Assembly: GCA_018823045.1 (NCBI GenBank)
Contig: JAHJIX010000011.1
Coordinates: 1-50,267, forward strand
Direction of reading: 5' to 3'
Source: Patescibacteria group bacterium
Lineage (GTDB): Bacteria; Patescibacteriota; Patescibacteriia; Magasanikbacterales; UBA922
DNA: 50,267 nucleotides
The notes under the pieces are model-generated. The model saw only the letters and a program-made list of their open reading frames with translations. It ran no database searches and was not told the DNA's origin. The position numbers and the translations under genes are program-made. Shown here piece by piece: positions 9,177-18,235 of the stretch (the first letter of the stretch is position 1; every line of letters starts with the position of its first letter).

Positions 9177-9863
9177 TTACTTCCCATACTTCACCCTCGC
9201 AGCCTCGAGCCTCTCCGGCTGCCCAACATCAATCCAATCCCTATCAGACTCATAGACAAAAAGATCTTTCATATTTGGGAAAACATCATACTCCATACTA
9301 AAAGCATCGGCGGATGGAAAATATTTTTTCACCTGCGGATTAAAAAGATAGATTCCTCCATTTTGGTATCCCGGTTTATGAATTCCTTCTTTTTCTTTGA
9401 ACTCTTTTAAGTGAAACTCTTCATCGTATTCAAGCGTTCCATATGTAAACACATCTGGCACATAGCTGGCCAAGATAATACCATCACTTGTATCTTTTAG
9501 ATATGAATGCATATCTTTAAATGAAATGGTCGTTAAGATATCTCCATTTAAAATAAAAGTAGGCTCAGTAGGCTGAGAAACAAAACCAAAGGCGAACTTG
9601 ACTGCCCCGCCAGTCCCTAATTTTTTGTCTTCAACAGCATAAATCACTTTTACACCATCAACAGCATCGCCCACAGAGTCCTTTAAAACCTCTGACAAAT
9701 GCCCTGCAGCCAATACTACTTCTGTCACCCCTAATTCCTTTAATTTTTCAATTTGCCACTGTAATATGGTTTTTCCTCCTATTTCAAGTAAAATCTTTGG
9801 AATTGACTTGGTAATATCTCCTAATCGTGTTGATAATCCCCCACATAAAATAATAGCATTCAT
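9177..9863 (-). CDS. sugar-phosphate nucleotidyltransferase
   Basis: 228 residues, a minimal NTP_transferase fold. The N-terminus AIILCGGLSTRLGDITKSIPK is the signature GG-x-x-(T/S)RL...PK, where Arg and Lys contact the nucleotide triphosphate and sugar phosphate. GTGGAV (about 84-89) and LNGDIL (about 104-109, metal-binding D) follow, then GGIYLF and DWIDVGQPERL near the end. Closest families are mannose-1-phosphate and heptose-1-phosphate guanylyltransferases (HddC-like). It makes an activated sugar for surface glycans or glycolipids. The gene starts one base after the PAP2 gene stops, so the two are probably co-translated. Confidence 0.88.
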   Translation of the reverse strand: MNAIILCGGLSTRLGDITKSIPKILLEIGGKTILQWQIEKLKELGVTEVVLAAGHLSEVLKDSVGDAVDGVKVIYAVEDKKLGTGGAVKFAFGFVSQPTEPTFILNGDILTTISFKDMHSYLKDTSDGIILASYVPDVFTYGTLEYDEEFHLKEFKEKEGIHKPGYQNGGIYLFNPQVKKYFPSADAFSMEYDVFPNMKDLFVYESDRDWIDVGQPERLEAARVKYGK

Positions 9864-9864
9864 A

Positions 9865-10386
9865 TTATAAAAACAAAAAAATACTTAAAAAAGACACACA
9901 TACAGCAAAAATAATGCCCCCGAGAATATCTCGAGGATAATGCACTCCTGCCCATACTCGAGCCCCACCAATAAGTAATCCACAGATAGGAAGCAATATA
10001 TAGCTCAATACCCCACCCCAAAAGAATAAAAAGGTCGTAATAAAAACAAATGAGACCAATGTATGATCTGATGGAAAAGACTTCCAATTGCTCATTGGCT
10101 GAATTAATTGCTTGGTTGCTGGAAAATCAATAGCAGGACGACGATGCGGCATCACATAGCCAGTAGCCCAACTCAAAGCTAGACCAAAAAAGATAGAGAT
10201 TGCTGTAATCTTAGCAAAAACAAGAATATCCACCCCTTCAGTTAACGCCCAAATACCAATGCCTGAAATAAAGACAATAATGCCCCAATACCCAATAAAA
10301 AACACTAATTTATCAACAAAAGGCCAATTGCCCACATGGCGATTAATACGTAAAAATAATTTATGACTCCAAGATTTTTGTATCAT
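9865..10386 (-). CDS. PAP2-family membrane phosphatase
   Basis: 173 residues with about five membrane helices. The PAP2 motifs are visible: HRRPAID (about 93-99), PSDHT (about 115-119, normally PSGH) and RVWAGVHYPRDILGG (about 149-163), which carries the catalytic His and Asp. Such enzymes remove phosphate from undecaprenyl diphosphate or phosphatidyl lipids at the membrane surface, recycling the carrier for wall or glycan synthesis (BcrC-like). It is the first gene of a minus-strand run with a promoter just upstream. Confidence 0.88.
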   Translation of the reverse strand: MIQKSWSHKLFLRINRHVGNWPFVDKLVFFIGYWGIIVFISGIGIWALTEGVDILVFAKITAISIFFGLALSWATGYVMPHRRPAIDFPATKQLIQPMSNWKSFPSDHTLVSFVFITTFLFFWGGVLSYILLPICGLLIGGARVWAGVHYPRDILGGIIFAVCVSFLSIFLFL

Positions 10387-10395
10387 ACTTCCTAT

Positions 10396-10424
10396 ATCAT
10401 ACCGAAATTACACACAAAGAGCAA
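10396..10424 (-). promoter_or_regulatory. sigma70-type promoter of the envelope operon
   Basis: TTGCTC, 17 bases, TATGAT reading leftwards, 10 bases before the PAP2 start. It is back to back with the rpmF promoter. Confidence 0.65.
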
Positions 10425-10433
10425 TGCAAGCAC

Positions 10434-10462
10434 TTGATTTTTTTTTACAGATGATGTACACT
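10434..10462 (+). promoter_or_regulatory. promoter of rpmF-nusB
   Basis: TTGATT, 17 bases, TACACT, about 50 bases before the rpmF start. Confidence 0.65.
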
Positions 10463-10510
10463 AAGCATAGTTTCAGATTTGAAATTGTATTTTTATTGTT
10501 AATTGAACGT

Positions 10511-10729
10511 ATGGGACTTCCATCAAAACGAAGAACAAGTACATCAAAAAATAACCGCCGATCACACCATGCATTAAAAGGTATTGTTACCAAAAAATGT
10601 ACTGCTTGTGGTGCTGCTGTATTACCACACAAAGCATGTACTGCTTGTGGTGACTACAAAGGAAAGACAGTTATTGATGTCAAAAAACGGGCAACACGTC
10701 TCGCAAAAAAACAAAAAGCATTATCATAA
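10511..10729 (+). CDS. rpmF: 50S ribosomal protein L32
   Basis: 72 residues from ATG 10511. The N-terminus GLPSKRRTSTSKNNRRSHH is the typical basic L32 start, and two CxxC pairs (CTAC... and CTAC) form the zinc ribbon. A longer frame upstream does not resemble L32, so this ATG is preferred. It sits in a plus-strand block with nusB (12 bases downstream) and rnc. Confidence 0.93.
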   Translation: MGLPSKRRTSTSKNNRRSHHALKGIVTKKCTACGAAVLPHKACTACGDYKGKTVIDVKKRATRLAKKQKALS

Positions 10730-10741
10730 TTACTCCATCGT

Positions 10742-11164
10742 ATGTCAAACCGACACCTTGCTAGATCAATTGTTATGCAAATCCTGTATCAATGGGATTT
10801 TCGTGGACGGCCCACTGCGGCACTTCCTGCAATTATTGATCAACATCTAGAAGAATTTGGTGTTGGTCTAACAGATAATAGTGAGTATATTACTGATACT
10901 GTCCATGCAGTTGTTGATGTTATTGATGAACTCGATGCAGACATTGCTGCACACGCAACAAACTGGCCACTTGAGCAAATAACTTCTATTGACAGAAATA
11001 TTTTACGTATTGGTGTTTATGAAATGCGCCAAAATAAAGATATTCCTGCAAAAGTTGCAATTAATGAAGCAATTGAACTTGCCAAAAATTATGGTGGCCC
11101 ATCATCAGGAAAATTTGTAAATGGTATTTTAGGTGCAATGTACAAAGCAACACTTGATGAATAG
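10742..11164 (+). CDS. nusB: transcription antitermination factor NusB
   Basis: 140 residues, all-helical, usual length. It begins [19 protein letters not shown], typical of NusB, and has the conserved [14 protein letters not shown] and [14 protein letters not shown] segments and the C-terminal FVNGILGAM. NusB binds boxA RNA with S10 and works with NusA during rRNA transcription. It lies 12 bases after rpmF, probably in one transcript. Confidence 0.95.
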   Translation: MSNRHLARSIVMQILYQWDFRGRPTAALPAIIDQHLEEFGVGLTDNSEYITDTVHAVVDVIDELDADIAAHATNWPLEQITSIDRNILRIGVYEMRQNKDIPAKVAINEAIELAKNYGGPSSGKFVNGILGAMYKATLDE

Positions 11165-11180
11165 CATAAGCCTATTTATT

Positions 11181-11271
11181 TTCACGTAAAAAGCTTATTT
11201 TACGTGAAGAATAAGTATACTTATTCTTGTGTTATTATCTTTCATCATACGAGTATATCGTATGATGAAAG
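11181..11271 (+). promoter_or_regulatory. three perfect hairpins in the nusB-rnc spacer
   Basis: Stems: 11181-11191 with 11198-11208 (11 bp), palindrome 11209-11226 (9 bp, no loop), and 11239-11252 with 11258-11271 (14 bp). The last lies 23 bases before the rnc start. They could terminate nusB transcripts. They could also be a self-cleavage site for RNase III, as known for the E. coli rnc leader. No long T-run follows, which favours processing. Confidence 0.65.
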
Positions 11272-11294
11272 CTGGTAGCTATAATTTCTATTAT

Positions 11295-12056
11295 ATGCCT
11301 ATTACAGCATACACCGAAAAAAGATTTAATATTCTTGAAGAAAAGATTGGTATTCCATTTGTAAATAAAGATCTTATTGTTCAAGCACTGGTACATCGTT
11401 CTTTTTTAAATGAAAATCGTGATTTTCCACTTGCACACAATGAACGACTCGAATTTTTAGGAGATGCTGTTCTTGAGTTAGTGGTTACTGAATCCTTATT
11501 TGAAGGGTATCTTAATCCCGAGGGAGAGCTCACCAACTGGCGTGCAGCACTTGTCAATGCAAAAATGTGTGCTCGCGTTGCAAGAGAAATAGATATGGAA
11601 GAATATCTATTCCTCAGCCACGGTGAATCAAAAGATACCAGTATCAAAGCAAGAGACTATATATTAGCAAATGTAATTGAAGCCATTATTGGTGCAATTT
11701 ATATTGATCAAGGTTGGGACATGGCAAAAAAATTTATTAGCCAATGGATCTTAAGTAAACTCCCTGAAGTACTTGAACAAGGGCTCTGGATGGATCCAAA
11801 ATCCAGATTTCAAGAATCTGCACAAGAAATAGTTGGGACAACTCCAACATACAAAGTGATCAAAGAAGAAGGTCCTGACCATGATAAAACATTTGTCGTT
11901 GGTGTCTATATTGAAAAAGAAAAAATTGCAGAAGGCACAGGCGGCAGCAAACAAGAAGCACAGGTCAATGCAGCAGAACACGCCATTGTTGCAAAAGCAT
12001 GGAAAGGTCCAAAAATTGATATTATCACACGCACACCAACTGATCCAGTTGGTTAA
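11295..12056 (+). CDS. rnc: ribonuclease III
   Basis: About 253 residues. Signature NERLEFLGDAVLELV (catalytic domain, acidic residues of the active site), a second acidic site in ANVIEAIIGAIYID, and a C-terminal double-stranded RNA-binding domain (DPKSRFQESAQEIVG to GGSKQEAQVNAAEHAI). The start MPITAYTEKRF at 11295 is chosen because upstream codons fall in the hairpin leader. It cleaves double-stranded RNA in rRNA and mRNA maturation. Confidence 0.95.
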   Translation: MPITAYTEKRFNILEEKIGIPFVNKDLIVQALVHRSFLNENRDFPLAHNERLEFLGDAVLELVVTESLFEGYLNPEGELTNWRAALVNAKMCARVAREIDMEEYLFLSHGESKDTSIKARDYILANVIEAIIGAIYIDQGWDMAKKFISQWILSKLPEVLEQGLWMDPKSRFQESAQEIVGTTPTYKVIKEEGPDHDKTFVVGVYIEKEKIAEGTGGSKQEAQVNAAEHAIVAKAWKGPKIDIITRTPTDPVG

Positions 12057-12076
12057 GAGAGATTTATCTCTCGCAC

Positions 12077-12149
12077 GCGCCCATAGCTCAGCTGGTAGAG
12101 CAGTTGCCTCTTAAGCAAACGGTCGCAGGTTCAAGTCCTGCTAGGCGCA
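12077..12149 (+). tRNA. tRNA-Lys (CUU anticodon)
   Basis: 73 bases with full cloverleaf: D-stem GCTC/GAGC, anticodon loop CTCTTAA (anticodon CTT), T-arm GCAGG-TTCAAGT-CCTGC, acceptor GCGCCCA with TAGGCGC. One acceptor pair (C6/A67) and one anticodon-stem pair (G27/A43) are mismatched. No CCA is encoded. Confidence 0.9.
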
Positions 12150-12221
12150 CTCGTCTCCATCCTGTGCTTCGCCAGGATTACGCCGAGTAAACTAATATAT
12201 TTACTCGAGTTGGATACGCAT

Positions 12222-12293
12222 GCCTTCATGGTGTAATGGATAACACAACGGTCTTCGGAACCGTTGATCTGGGTTCGACTCCTGGTGAAGGCA
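12222..12293 (+). tRNA. tRNA-Arg (UCG anticodon)
   Basis: 72 bases: acceptor GCCTTCA/TGAAGGC, D-arm GTGT/ACAC, anticodon stem ACGGT/ACCGT with loop CTTCGGA (anticodon TCG), T-loop TTCGACT. No CCA is encoded. A terminator follows directly. Confidence 0.9.
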
Positions 12294-12300
12294 CAAATAA

Positions 12301-12337
12301 AAAAAGAAACCCACATTAATTGGGTTTCTTTTTATTT
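12301..12337. terminator. bidirectional terminator
   Basis: AAGAAACCCA / TGGGTTTCTT stem followed by TTTTATTT on plus. It ends the tRNA transcript, and the same stem read leftwards can end the converging minus-strand gene. Confidence 0.8.
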
Positions 12338-12350
12338 ACCTCATAACTAA

Positions 12351-14348
12351 CTATTCATGTAACAACACTTCGTCAGCAACTAAAGTAATTTCTTCTCCAG
12401 TAACCACATCAATTGCACTCCCAATTACTTTAGACATTAAAAATGTTTGAGATGGATTTTTTTCATGACGCTCAACAGCAAAGGATAATGCCAATACATC
12501 TAAACCGTTTGGCATGCTCTCAACTTTCCATGTAATCTTTTTGCTATCCATGTCATATACCGCATCACCTGCAGGAACGGATATTGACCCTTCAAGCAAT
12601 GTCGTGTTGCCAAATAATTCAGCGCTTAACTTAATATCTTTTAATTCATGGAAAGTATTTGTGAGTACCCATGTTACTTCATGTGTATCAAATTCAGCCT
12701 CATCATCGCGTACTTCACTACGCACATCAAGCGCTGTGTCTGAATTCATTATCATAATAATTGGACTTGCAGACAATACTTTTTGTTCTCCATTTTCTGT
12801 ATATTGAATATCTGAAGAATAGGTAATATTTGTTGCAGAAAAATTAGTCAATGTTGTGTCTTGACTATCAAGAATTGGCACCATAACATCAATCGTTACT
12901 TCTTCTCCTGGAGCAATTTCTTCTAATGACTCAATATGCCGTTCATCCCAAGTCATAACCCCCATGCGATATTCATCATTCACTTGCTCTCCAACTAATA
13001 ACCCATCGGCATCATCTTCATAATTTGCCCAATCAAGTAAACTACGATTATTATATGATGGCGCTTGATACATTCCACGTACCCGAACATGTTCTAATGG
13101 ATATTCTCCATTATTGCGAATAACCATACTTGCCAATAAATTTTCTCCTGGATGCACAGAAAAGTCATGCATCGTTCCGTTAATGGCAGTACGTAGTGAT
13201 ATAGCCAAATCCGTTACTAATGATATTGTTACATTTTTTTCAGCATATAAAAATGGATCACTATCACTAGAAAGTAGTCCCTGTAACATAATTGGAAGTA
13301 CCGCCTCTGCGCCATCACCTGACTGAATAAATGATCCATATACCGTCAATGTATATTCATCAACACCTTCAGGGATAGTCCATCTATATGGATAAAACTC
13401 ATTACTTTCAGGGACACTCTTTGTTTTAAGAAATACCCCATCAGGCTGAAGAACAATTTGTACCTTTCCTGTATTTTGTTCAATATATTCTCTTTTTTTC
13501 AAGATAATTTCAATTGGCACTTCCATCCCAGCAACAACATCCTCTGGATAATTCACTTCCATTGTATATGGCGCTTCGCTAATACGAACACTGACAGTTG
13601 CCACTTTTTGAAATTCAGAATAAAAATTATCAGGATAATAATTTAAAAATACACGAAATGATTGTTCTTTTCCAACATCCCCATTCATGACTCCATAAAT
13701 ATCAATATATCCACTATCATACTGATTAATGGTTCCAAGAATCCACTCATCATGCTGTTCATTTGACGGGTCAAAACTACTCTCACTAAAAATAAATCCT
13801 TCAGGATATCGTACTTGCAACACTGCCTGTGATAATAATCGTTCTTGATCATTCCTATACCGAATACGATAACGCACCTTAGACCCCGCTTGCACTTCTT
13901 CATCACCAGAAATAGACAAAACAATCGCATCTTCAGAAAAAGATGCGGGTGGTTGAAACACAAAAAATCCAACCCAAGCAACAACCGCCAAGAAAAACAA
14001 AGATGTTACTAGCACCATAAATGCACGAATCAAACGCCCGTGTTTACGTACTTGAAACTGTGACATGTCTGGCAAAGATCCATCTTTATTTTTATAAATA
14101 TCCATGAGATCTTCACTCATTTTTTCTTTATTATACGTATGCATTTCTACTTCATCTACAACATGTTTCTTTTTGCTTGTTTTTTTCTTCAACTCAGACT
14201 TTTTTTCTTTTTTAGGGGGATCATCTTGCTCAATCACTTCATTGACTACTTTTTCTTGTACAGAATCCTCATCAATTATATTATCAACAAAAACATGTGC
14301 TTTTGCTGTTGTTTCTTCTTCTTTTTTTTGCGTTATTTTTTTAGACAT
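12351..14348 (-). CDS. single-pass surface protein with Ig-like/DUF11-like repeats
   Basis: 665 residues. The N-terminal 105 residues are highly charged and low complexity (many K and E), ending in RKHGRLIRA. One transmembrane helix follows (about 108-131, FMVLVTSLFFLAVVAWVGFFVF). The rest is a beta-rich extracellular region with repeated patterns such as AGSKVRYRIRYRN, AGMEVPIEI, PGENLLASMVIRNNG and PGEEVTIDV, like conserved-repeat or CARDB/DUF11 domains. No enzyme motif is seen. It follows the DUF4012 gene by 11 bases; both are probably envelope components. Confidence 0.8.
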   Translation of the reverse strand: MSKKITQKKEEETTAKAHVFVDNIIDEDSVQEKVVNEVIEQDDPPKKEKKSELKKKTSKKKHVVDEVEMHTYNKEKMSEDLMDIYKNKDGSLPDMSQFQVRKHGRLIRAFMVLVTSLFFLAVVAWVGFFVFQPPASFSEDAIVLSISGDEEVQAGSKVRYRIRYRNDQERLLSQAVLQVRYPEGFIFSESSFDPSNEQHDEWILGTINQYDSGYIDIYGVMNGDVGKEQSFRVFLNYYPDNFYSEFQKVATVSVRISEAPYTMEVNYPEDVVAGMEVPIEIILKKREYIEQNTGKVQIVLQPDGVFLKTKSVPESNEFYPYRWTIPEGVDEYTLTVYGSFIQSGDGAEAVLPIMLQGLLSSDSDPFLYAEKNVTISLVTDLAISLRTAINGTMHDFSVHPGENLLASMVIRNNGEYPLEHVRVRGMYQAPSYNNRSLLDWANYEDDADGLLVGEQVNDEYRMGVMTWDERHIESLEEIAPGEEVTIDVMVPILDSQDTTLTNFSATNITYSSDIQYTENGEQKVLSASPIIMIMNSDTALDVRSEVRDDEAEFDTHEVTWVLTNTFHELKDIKLSAELFGNTTLLEGSISVPAGDAVYDMDSKKITWKVESMPNGLDVLALSFAVERHEKNPSQTFLMSKVIGSAIDVVTGEEITLVADEVLLHE

Positions 14349-14359
14349 AGATACAGTAA

Positions 14360-16747
14360 TTATTCTTGTTCAAATACGACCCCAATAAATTGATCTTCTT
14401 TAAATGGGACAAAAAATGTTGCCCCATTTGTTGCTAATTGGATGTCAGATTGAGAGCGCCACACAGGGTGCCAACCATCTGGATAAATAATTGTTGATTC
14501 TATAGTACTTTCTACTCCTGATTGTTTTTGCATAAAAAGTGCATATCGAGATGCGGAAAATGAATGCGCACGAACCAAATCCAACAAAGAATGTTGTGCT
14601 GGCTTTTCAAGTGATACCTTAAATGGAAGTTTATATGTTAAGTATACTATACTTTCTTCTCCAGGAGGAGTGCGCAACCAATTTTCAAATACCGTCTTTC
14701 CAAATGAATCAATAATACGTGTACCACTTTCTGGATGAATATGTTCATTTTTTTCTATCAGCGCAAGCGTTGGATCAATCTCATACCAATCTTCTGGCAC
14801 ATGAAATGCCTTTTCATTTGGAAATACAAACCCCTCAGCCTCAAGAAGCTCAGATCCCTCTGGAACATAAACGCGCATATAATTTACATTATCTACTCCA
14901 TAAAACATTTCTCCTGCTTCGCCAGTATGCTTACGTGTTATAACTAAAGTATCAATGACACTTCCATCGGCCAACACCACAGCTTGATGATCAATTGTTT
15001 GTTTTATTTTTGCATCACTTTTTTGCCCTTGTAAATTTGTATTTACCACCATCAAATAATCTTGTTGTGGTTCTGTTTGTACTATTTCTCCTGACCAACC
15101 AAATGATGAAAATACGTTTTGCACAGCAGGATCAAAAAATGCTACTTGAATTTCTTTTTCTTTTGCCCCTTGATGTAAACCAGATAATAAATGTAACACA
15201 TCTACTTTATCTACAGTCGTTATTGTTTCAAGTAATTCTTCAAGCACATTTCCAATAATTGCTTTTGGTGTATTCGCTTCTTTATCAAAATCAACCTCTA
15301 CTTCATATTGCAAAGTAGTAATTGCATTTTCAGCTTCAAGAACCACATCAAAATCTTCACTTGCAACTGGTCCGATAATTTGCAATAATTTTTCAAGAAC
15401 GGTCGCATTGAGTGCCACAACACCATCAACGGTTGTTCCACGACTATGCTCATAAAACCAAGCAATTTTTTTTGCAGTAGTTGGAAAATCAGCCCACCAA
15501 TTTGCATCATGAAACTCCCATCGGCCATTTACTAACTGCAATGCATCAGGTGCCTCTAAATACGTATCAAGTTGCCCTTTTACCTCATATGTTCCACCTG
15601 CAGGAACATCTATATGCACTATTTTTCCTTTCTGCATATCGACTACCGCAAAACTTCCCATAAATCCTCCACTGGCTCGTATTTCATGTGGGTTTTGAAA
15701 TACCACTATATAGCGCCTAAAATCATCACTACCAAGCACTGTTTCTAATGCTTGTGCAAGCACAACAAACTCATCAAGATCATCAATAAATGTTGCAAAT
15801 AATAATTTTGCTTCTTCAAAATTTTGACGATATTCTTTTGGAACACTGCTTGACTGTACACCTGATAACAATAATAATGCTTCGTTATATTGATCATTTG
15901 CGCTATCTAAATGTCGACGAATAATTTCTAACCGATCAGTCAATAGTAACCCATCTCTTTGTGCCTCTCCAATACCTTTAATAAAATAGGTGTTACCCAA
16001 AGCCATATGCTGCCCTGCTTGCAATATTGACTGACGACTTTGTAATTCACTTCCAACAATAGGAAGAAGAGAAACAACTGATTGTGCAATATGATGCTCT
16101 TCTTCAACAAGTGTATTTGCTGTTGCTAAAGCTGAAAGTGCTTGTTGCAATTGTTTTTTTGCTGTAGATATATCCCCATTTACCGCAGCAATAGTTGACA
16201 CTTGTAATGCTAAAAATCCTTCTGTACTTGCAGTTACAACACGATCACTTGTTTTCTTAACTTGCATGCAATATCCAATCACACCACCGAAACAAGCGAG
16301 CACGGCAAGCACAAGCATACTTTTTACAAAAATATGATACAAAAAAGAGCTATTCCATGATGACGTAGATATTTTAGGAAGTCGAATTATTTTTTTTTCT
16401 TTTTCTACGGTAAAATGACCATAGGATTCTTCTGAAATTCTTGCAGCAACAGCCTGCTCTTTTTGTTTTTTCTGTGAAGCTTCACGTACCACACCACTCA
16501 AATCAATAACCATTCGTTTTTGTTGTTTTTTTTCTTCAACAAAAGGAGAAACTTCCCATACGGCATTATCATTTTTTTCTTTCAAATCAATCAGATGCGG
16601 AGATGTTTTTTGAGTACCAAAAGATCGCACAGTAACCCGTGCTTTTGCTTTTGTCGTTTCTGACACTAGAGATGGGCATGTCCTTTTTGTATGCCCCTTT
16701 TTTTGACAGGCAGAACAACGACGAATTGTTTTTTTTCGCGTTGTCAT
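14360..16747 (-). CDS. DUF4012 membrane protein with N-terminal CCHC zinc knuckle
   Basis: About 795 residues from the ATG at 16747. The short cytoplasmic N-terminus has C11, C14, H19 and C24, a CX2CX4HX4C zinc knuckle, followed by a long polar linker and one membrane helix (about 125-150, MLVLAVLACFGGVIGYCM). The extracellular part contains the DUF4012 hallmark: NPHEIRASGGFMGSFAVVDM, then VDGVVALNATVLEKLLQIIGPV. DUF4012 proteins are common in Patescibacteria and actinobacteria and are thought to act at the cell surface. A CCHC knuckle in front of one is unexpected. Confidence 0.85.
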   Translation of the reverse strand: MTTRKKTIRRCSACQKKGHTKRTCPSLVSETTKAKARVTVRSFGTQKTSPHLIDLKEKNDNAVWEVSPFVEEKKQQKRMVIDLSGVVREASQKKQKEQAVAARISEESYGHFTVEKEKKIIRLPKISTSSWNSSFLYHIFVKSMLVLAVLACFGGVIGYCMQVKKTSDRVVTASTEGFLALQVSTIAAVNGDISTAKKQLQQALSALATANTLVEEEHHIAQSVVSLLPIVGSELQSRQSILQAGQHMALGNTYFIKGIGEAQRDGLLLTDRLEIIRRHLDSANDQYNEALLLLSGVQSSSVPKEYRQNFEEAKLLFATFIDDLDEFVVLAQALETVLGSDDFRRYIVVFQNPHEIRASGGFMGSFAVVDMQKGKIVHIDVPAGGTYEVKGQLDTYLEAPDALQLVNGRWEFHDANWWADFPTTAKKIAWFYEHSRGTTVDGVVALNATVLEKLLQIIGPVASEDFDVVLEAENAITTLQYEVEVDFDKEANTPKAIIGNVLEELLETITTVDKVDVLHLLSGLHQGAKEKEIQVAFFDPAVQNVFSSFGWSGEIVQTEPQQDYLMVVNTNLQGQKSDAKIKQTIDHQAVVLADGSVIDTLVITRKHTGEAGEMFYGVDNVNYMRVYVPEGSELLEAEGFVFPNEKAFHVPEDWYEIDPTLALIEKNEHIHPESGTRIIDSFGKTVFENWLRTPPGEESIVYLTYKLPFKVSLEKPAQHSLLDLVRAHSFSASRYALFMQKQSGVESTIESTIIYPDGWHPVWRSQSDIQLATNGATFFVPFKEDQFIGVVFEQE

Positions 16748-16774
16748 AAACAATAATCTATTATTAGTATACCA

Positions 16775-16808
16775 TAAAAAACGTCCATAAGATATATGGA
16801 CGTTTTTT
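16775..16808. terminator. nusA terminator
   Basis: Stem ACGTCCATA (16781-16789) with TATGGACGT (16795-16803). T-runs lie on both sides, so it can work in both directions. On minus it ends nusA. Confidence 0.8.
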
Positions 16809-16827
16809 ACTTATTGGGATAAACTTT

Positions 16828-18048
16828 TTATTTTTCTGTTTCATGATTAACTTCAACTTTTTCTACAATTTCTTCTTGACTTTCTTCACTACTCACTTCT
16901 TTTCCTTCTCCTAGATCGACAACGTTAATTTGCCATCCAGTAAGTGCTGCTGCTAAGCGAACATTTTGTCCTGCTTTTCCAATAGCTAAAGAAAATTGAT
17001 CTTCTGCTACAGAAGCAACAGCAATTTTTTCTTCTTCATGTAATTCAACACTCGTTACTTTTGCCGGAGACAAGGCTTCTTTAATATATTCTTCACTATT
17101 TTCATTATATTGGATAATATCTACTTTTTCTCCACCAAGCTCTTCAATAATAACAGTAATACGACTTCCACGTTGACCAATACATGAGCCAATTGGATCT
17201 ATACTTTCATCATCAGTAGAAACAGCGACCTTTGAACGAAATCCAGGATCACGAGCAATACCTTTAATGATCACTTCACCATTTGCTATTTCTGGAATTT
17301 CTTGCTCAAATACAGCACGAACCATATCTTCATGAGATCGTGATAATAAAATTTCTGGTCCACGTGGCCCCATACCAACTGATGACACAAAAAATTTCAT
17401 ACGAATACCTGGGCGATAAAATTCTTTTTGAATTTGTTCATTTTGTGGAAGTAGTCCAGTGATTTTTCCTAAATCAACCAAGATATTTCCTTGGCGATCT
17501 TTTCGTTGAATTGTCGCTTGAACAATATGTCCAACTTGATCTTGAAAATCTTCAAACACATTAATTCTTTCTGCTTCACGTAATTTTTGAATAATGACTT
17601 GCTTTGCTGTCTGCGCTGCCATACGACCAAAATCTCCAGGAATTTCTAGTGGAATTTCAAGTGTTTCACCCACAGTAACATCTTTTTTTAATTCTTTAGC
17701 TTCTGTAAGCATCATTTCTACCTTTGGATTAAAACGTGGAAGATCTTCAGTTTCTTCTTCTGTTAATTCACGCCCTTCTTCTGATGCTTTTTCACGACGT
17801 TTTGCTAATTCTTCTTGCGCAGCAAGTAATGCTTCTTCTTCTATATCTTCTACAACAATTTTTACATCCCACATATGCATATCTGCTGTTTCGGGATCAA
17901 ATTTTACTTTAATATTTTGTTGACGATGACCAAAGTCTTTTCGGTATGCAGCACCAAGTGCTGACTCAATGGCTTCCATGACAATATCATAGTCAATTCC
18001 TTTTTCATCACAAATATATTGGATGGATTTTGCTACTTCAGATGACAT
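16828..18048 (-). CDS. nusA: transcription termination/antitermination factor NusA
   Basis: 406 residues. N-terminal RNA polymerase-binding domain (EVAKSIQYICDEKGI, ALGAAYRKDFG), with an acidic helical extension (about 70-105). An S1 domain (VGHIVQATIQRKDRQGNILVDLG) follows, then two KH domains with DPIGSCIGQRGSRI and SLAIGKAGQNVRLAA. The acidic C-terminal repeats of E. coli NusA are absent, as in many bacteria. It is transcribed alone from a consensus promoter; the usual rimP and infB neighbours are absent. Confidence 0.95.
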   Translation of the reverse strand: MSSEVAKSIQYICDEKGIDYDIVMEAIESALGAAYRKDFGHRQQNIKVKFDPETADMHMWDVKIVVEDIEEEALLAAQEELAKRREKASEEGRELTEEETEDLPRFNPKVEMMLTEAKELKKDVTVGETLEIPLEIPGDFGRMAAQTAKQVIIQKLREAERINVFEDFQDQVGHIVQATIQRKDRQGNILVDLGKITGLLPQNEQIQKEFYRPGIRMKFFVSSVGMGPRGPEILLSRSHEDMVRAVFEQEIPEIANGEVIIKGIARDPGFRSKVAVSTDDESIDPIGSCIGQRGSRITVIIEELGGEKVDIIQYNENSEEYIKEALSPAKVTSVELHEEEKIAVASVAEDQFSLAIGKAGQNVRLAAALTGWQINVVDLGEGKEVSSEESQEEIVEKVEVNHETEK

Positions 18049-18108
18049 AATACTTTTATAAAAATAAAAAAAGCAGCTTTATTGTCAAGCTACTATCAAT
18101 CTATTGTT

Positions 18109-18137
18109 ACTATAACATACTTCATTACTTTTGTCAA
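18109..18137 (-). promoter_or_regulatory. nusA promoter
   Basis: TTGACA, 17 bases, TATAGT reading leftwards, 60 bases before the start codon. Near-perfect sigma70 consensus. Confidence 0.85.
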
Positions 18138-18186
18138 GGTAGCGTTCTCTTTCATGTCAAATGCGACATAGCAGCGTGAGCTGCAG

Positions 18187-18207
18187 CAAACTCCTGTGGA
18201 GTTTGCA
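18187..18207. repeat. 9-bp perfect hairpin
   Basis: GCAAACTCC-TGT-GGAGTTTGC, followed on plus by ATATTTTTG. It lies between the UPF0102 gene and nusA; it may end transcription on either strand. Confidence 0.5.
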
Positions 18208-18235
18208 TATTTTTGTTTTGATTATACAACGTACA

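Noticed and set aside
12077-12149. tRNA-Lys as a pseudogene because of two mismatched stem pairs
   Set aside because: All conserved loop bases and the overall cloverleaf are intact and it is paired with a good tRNA-Arg; single mismatches do not prove loss of function.
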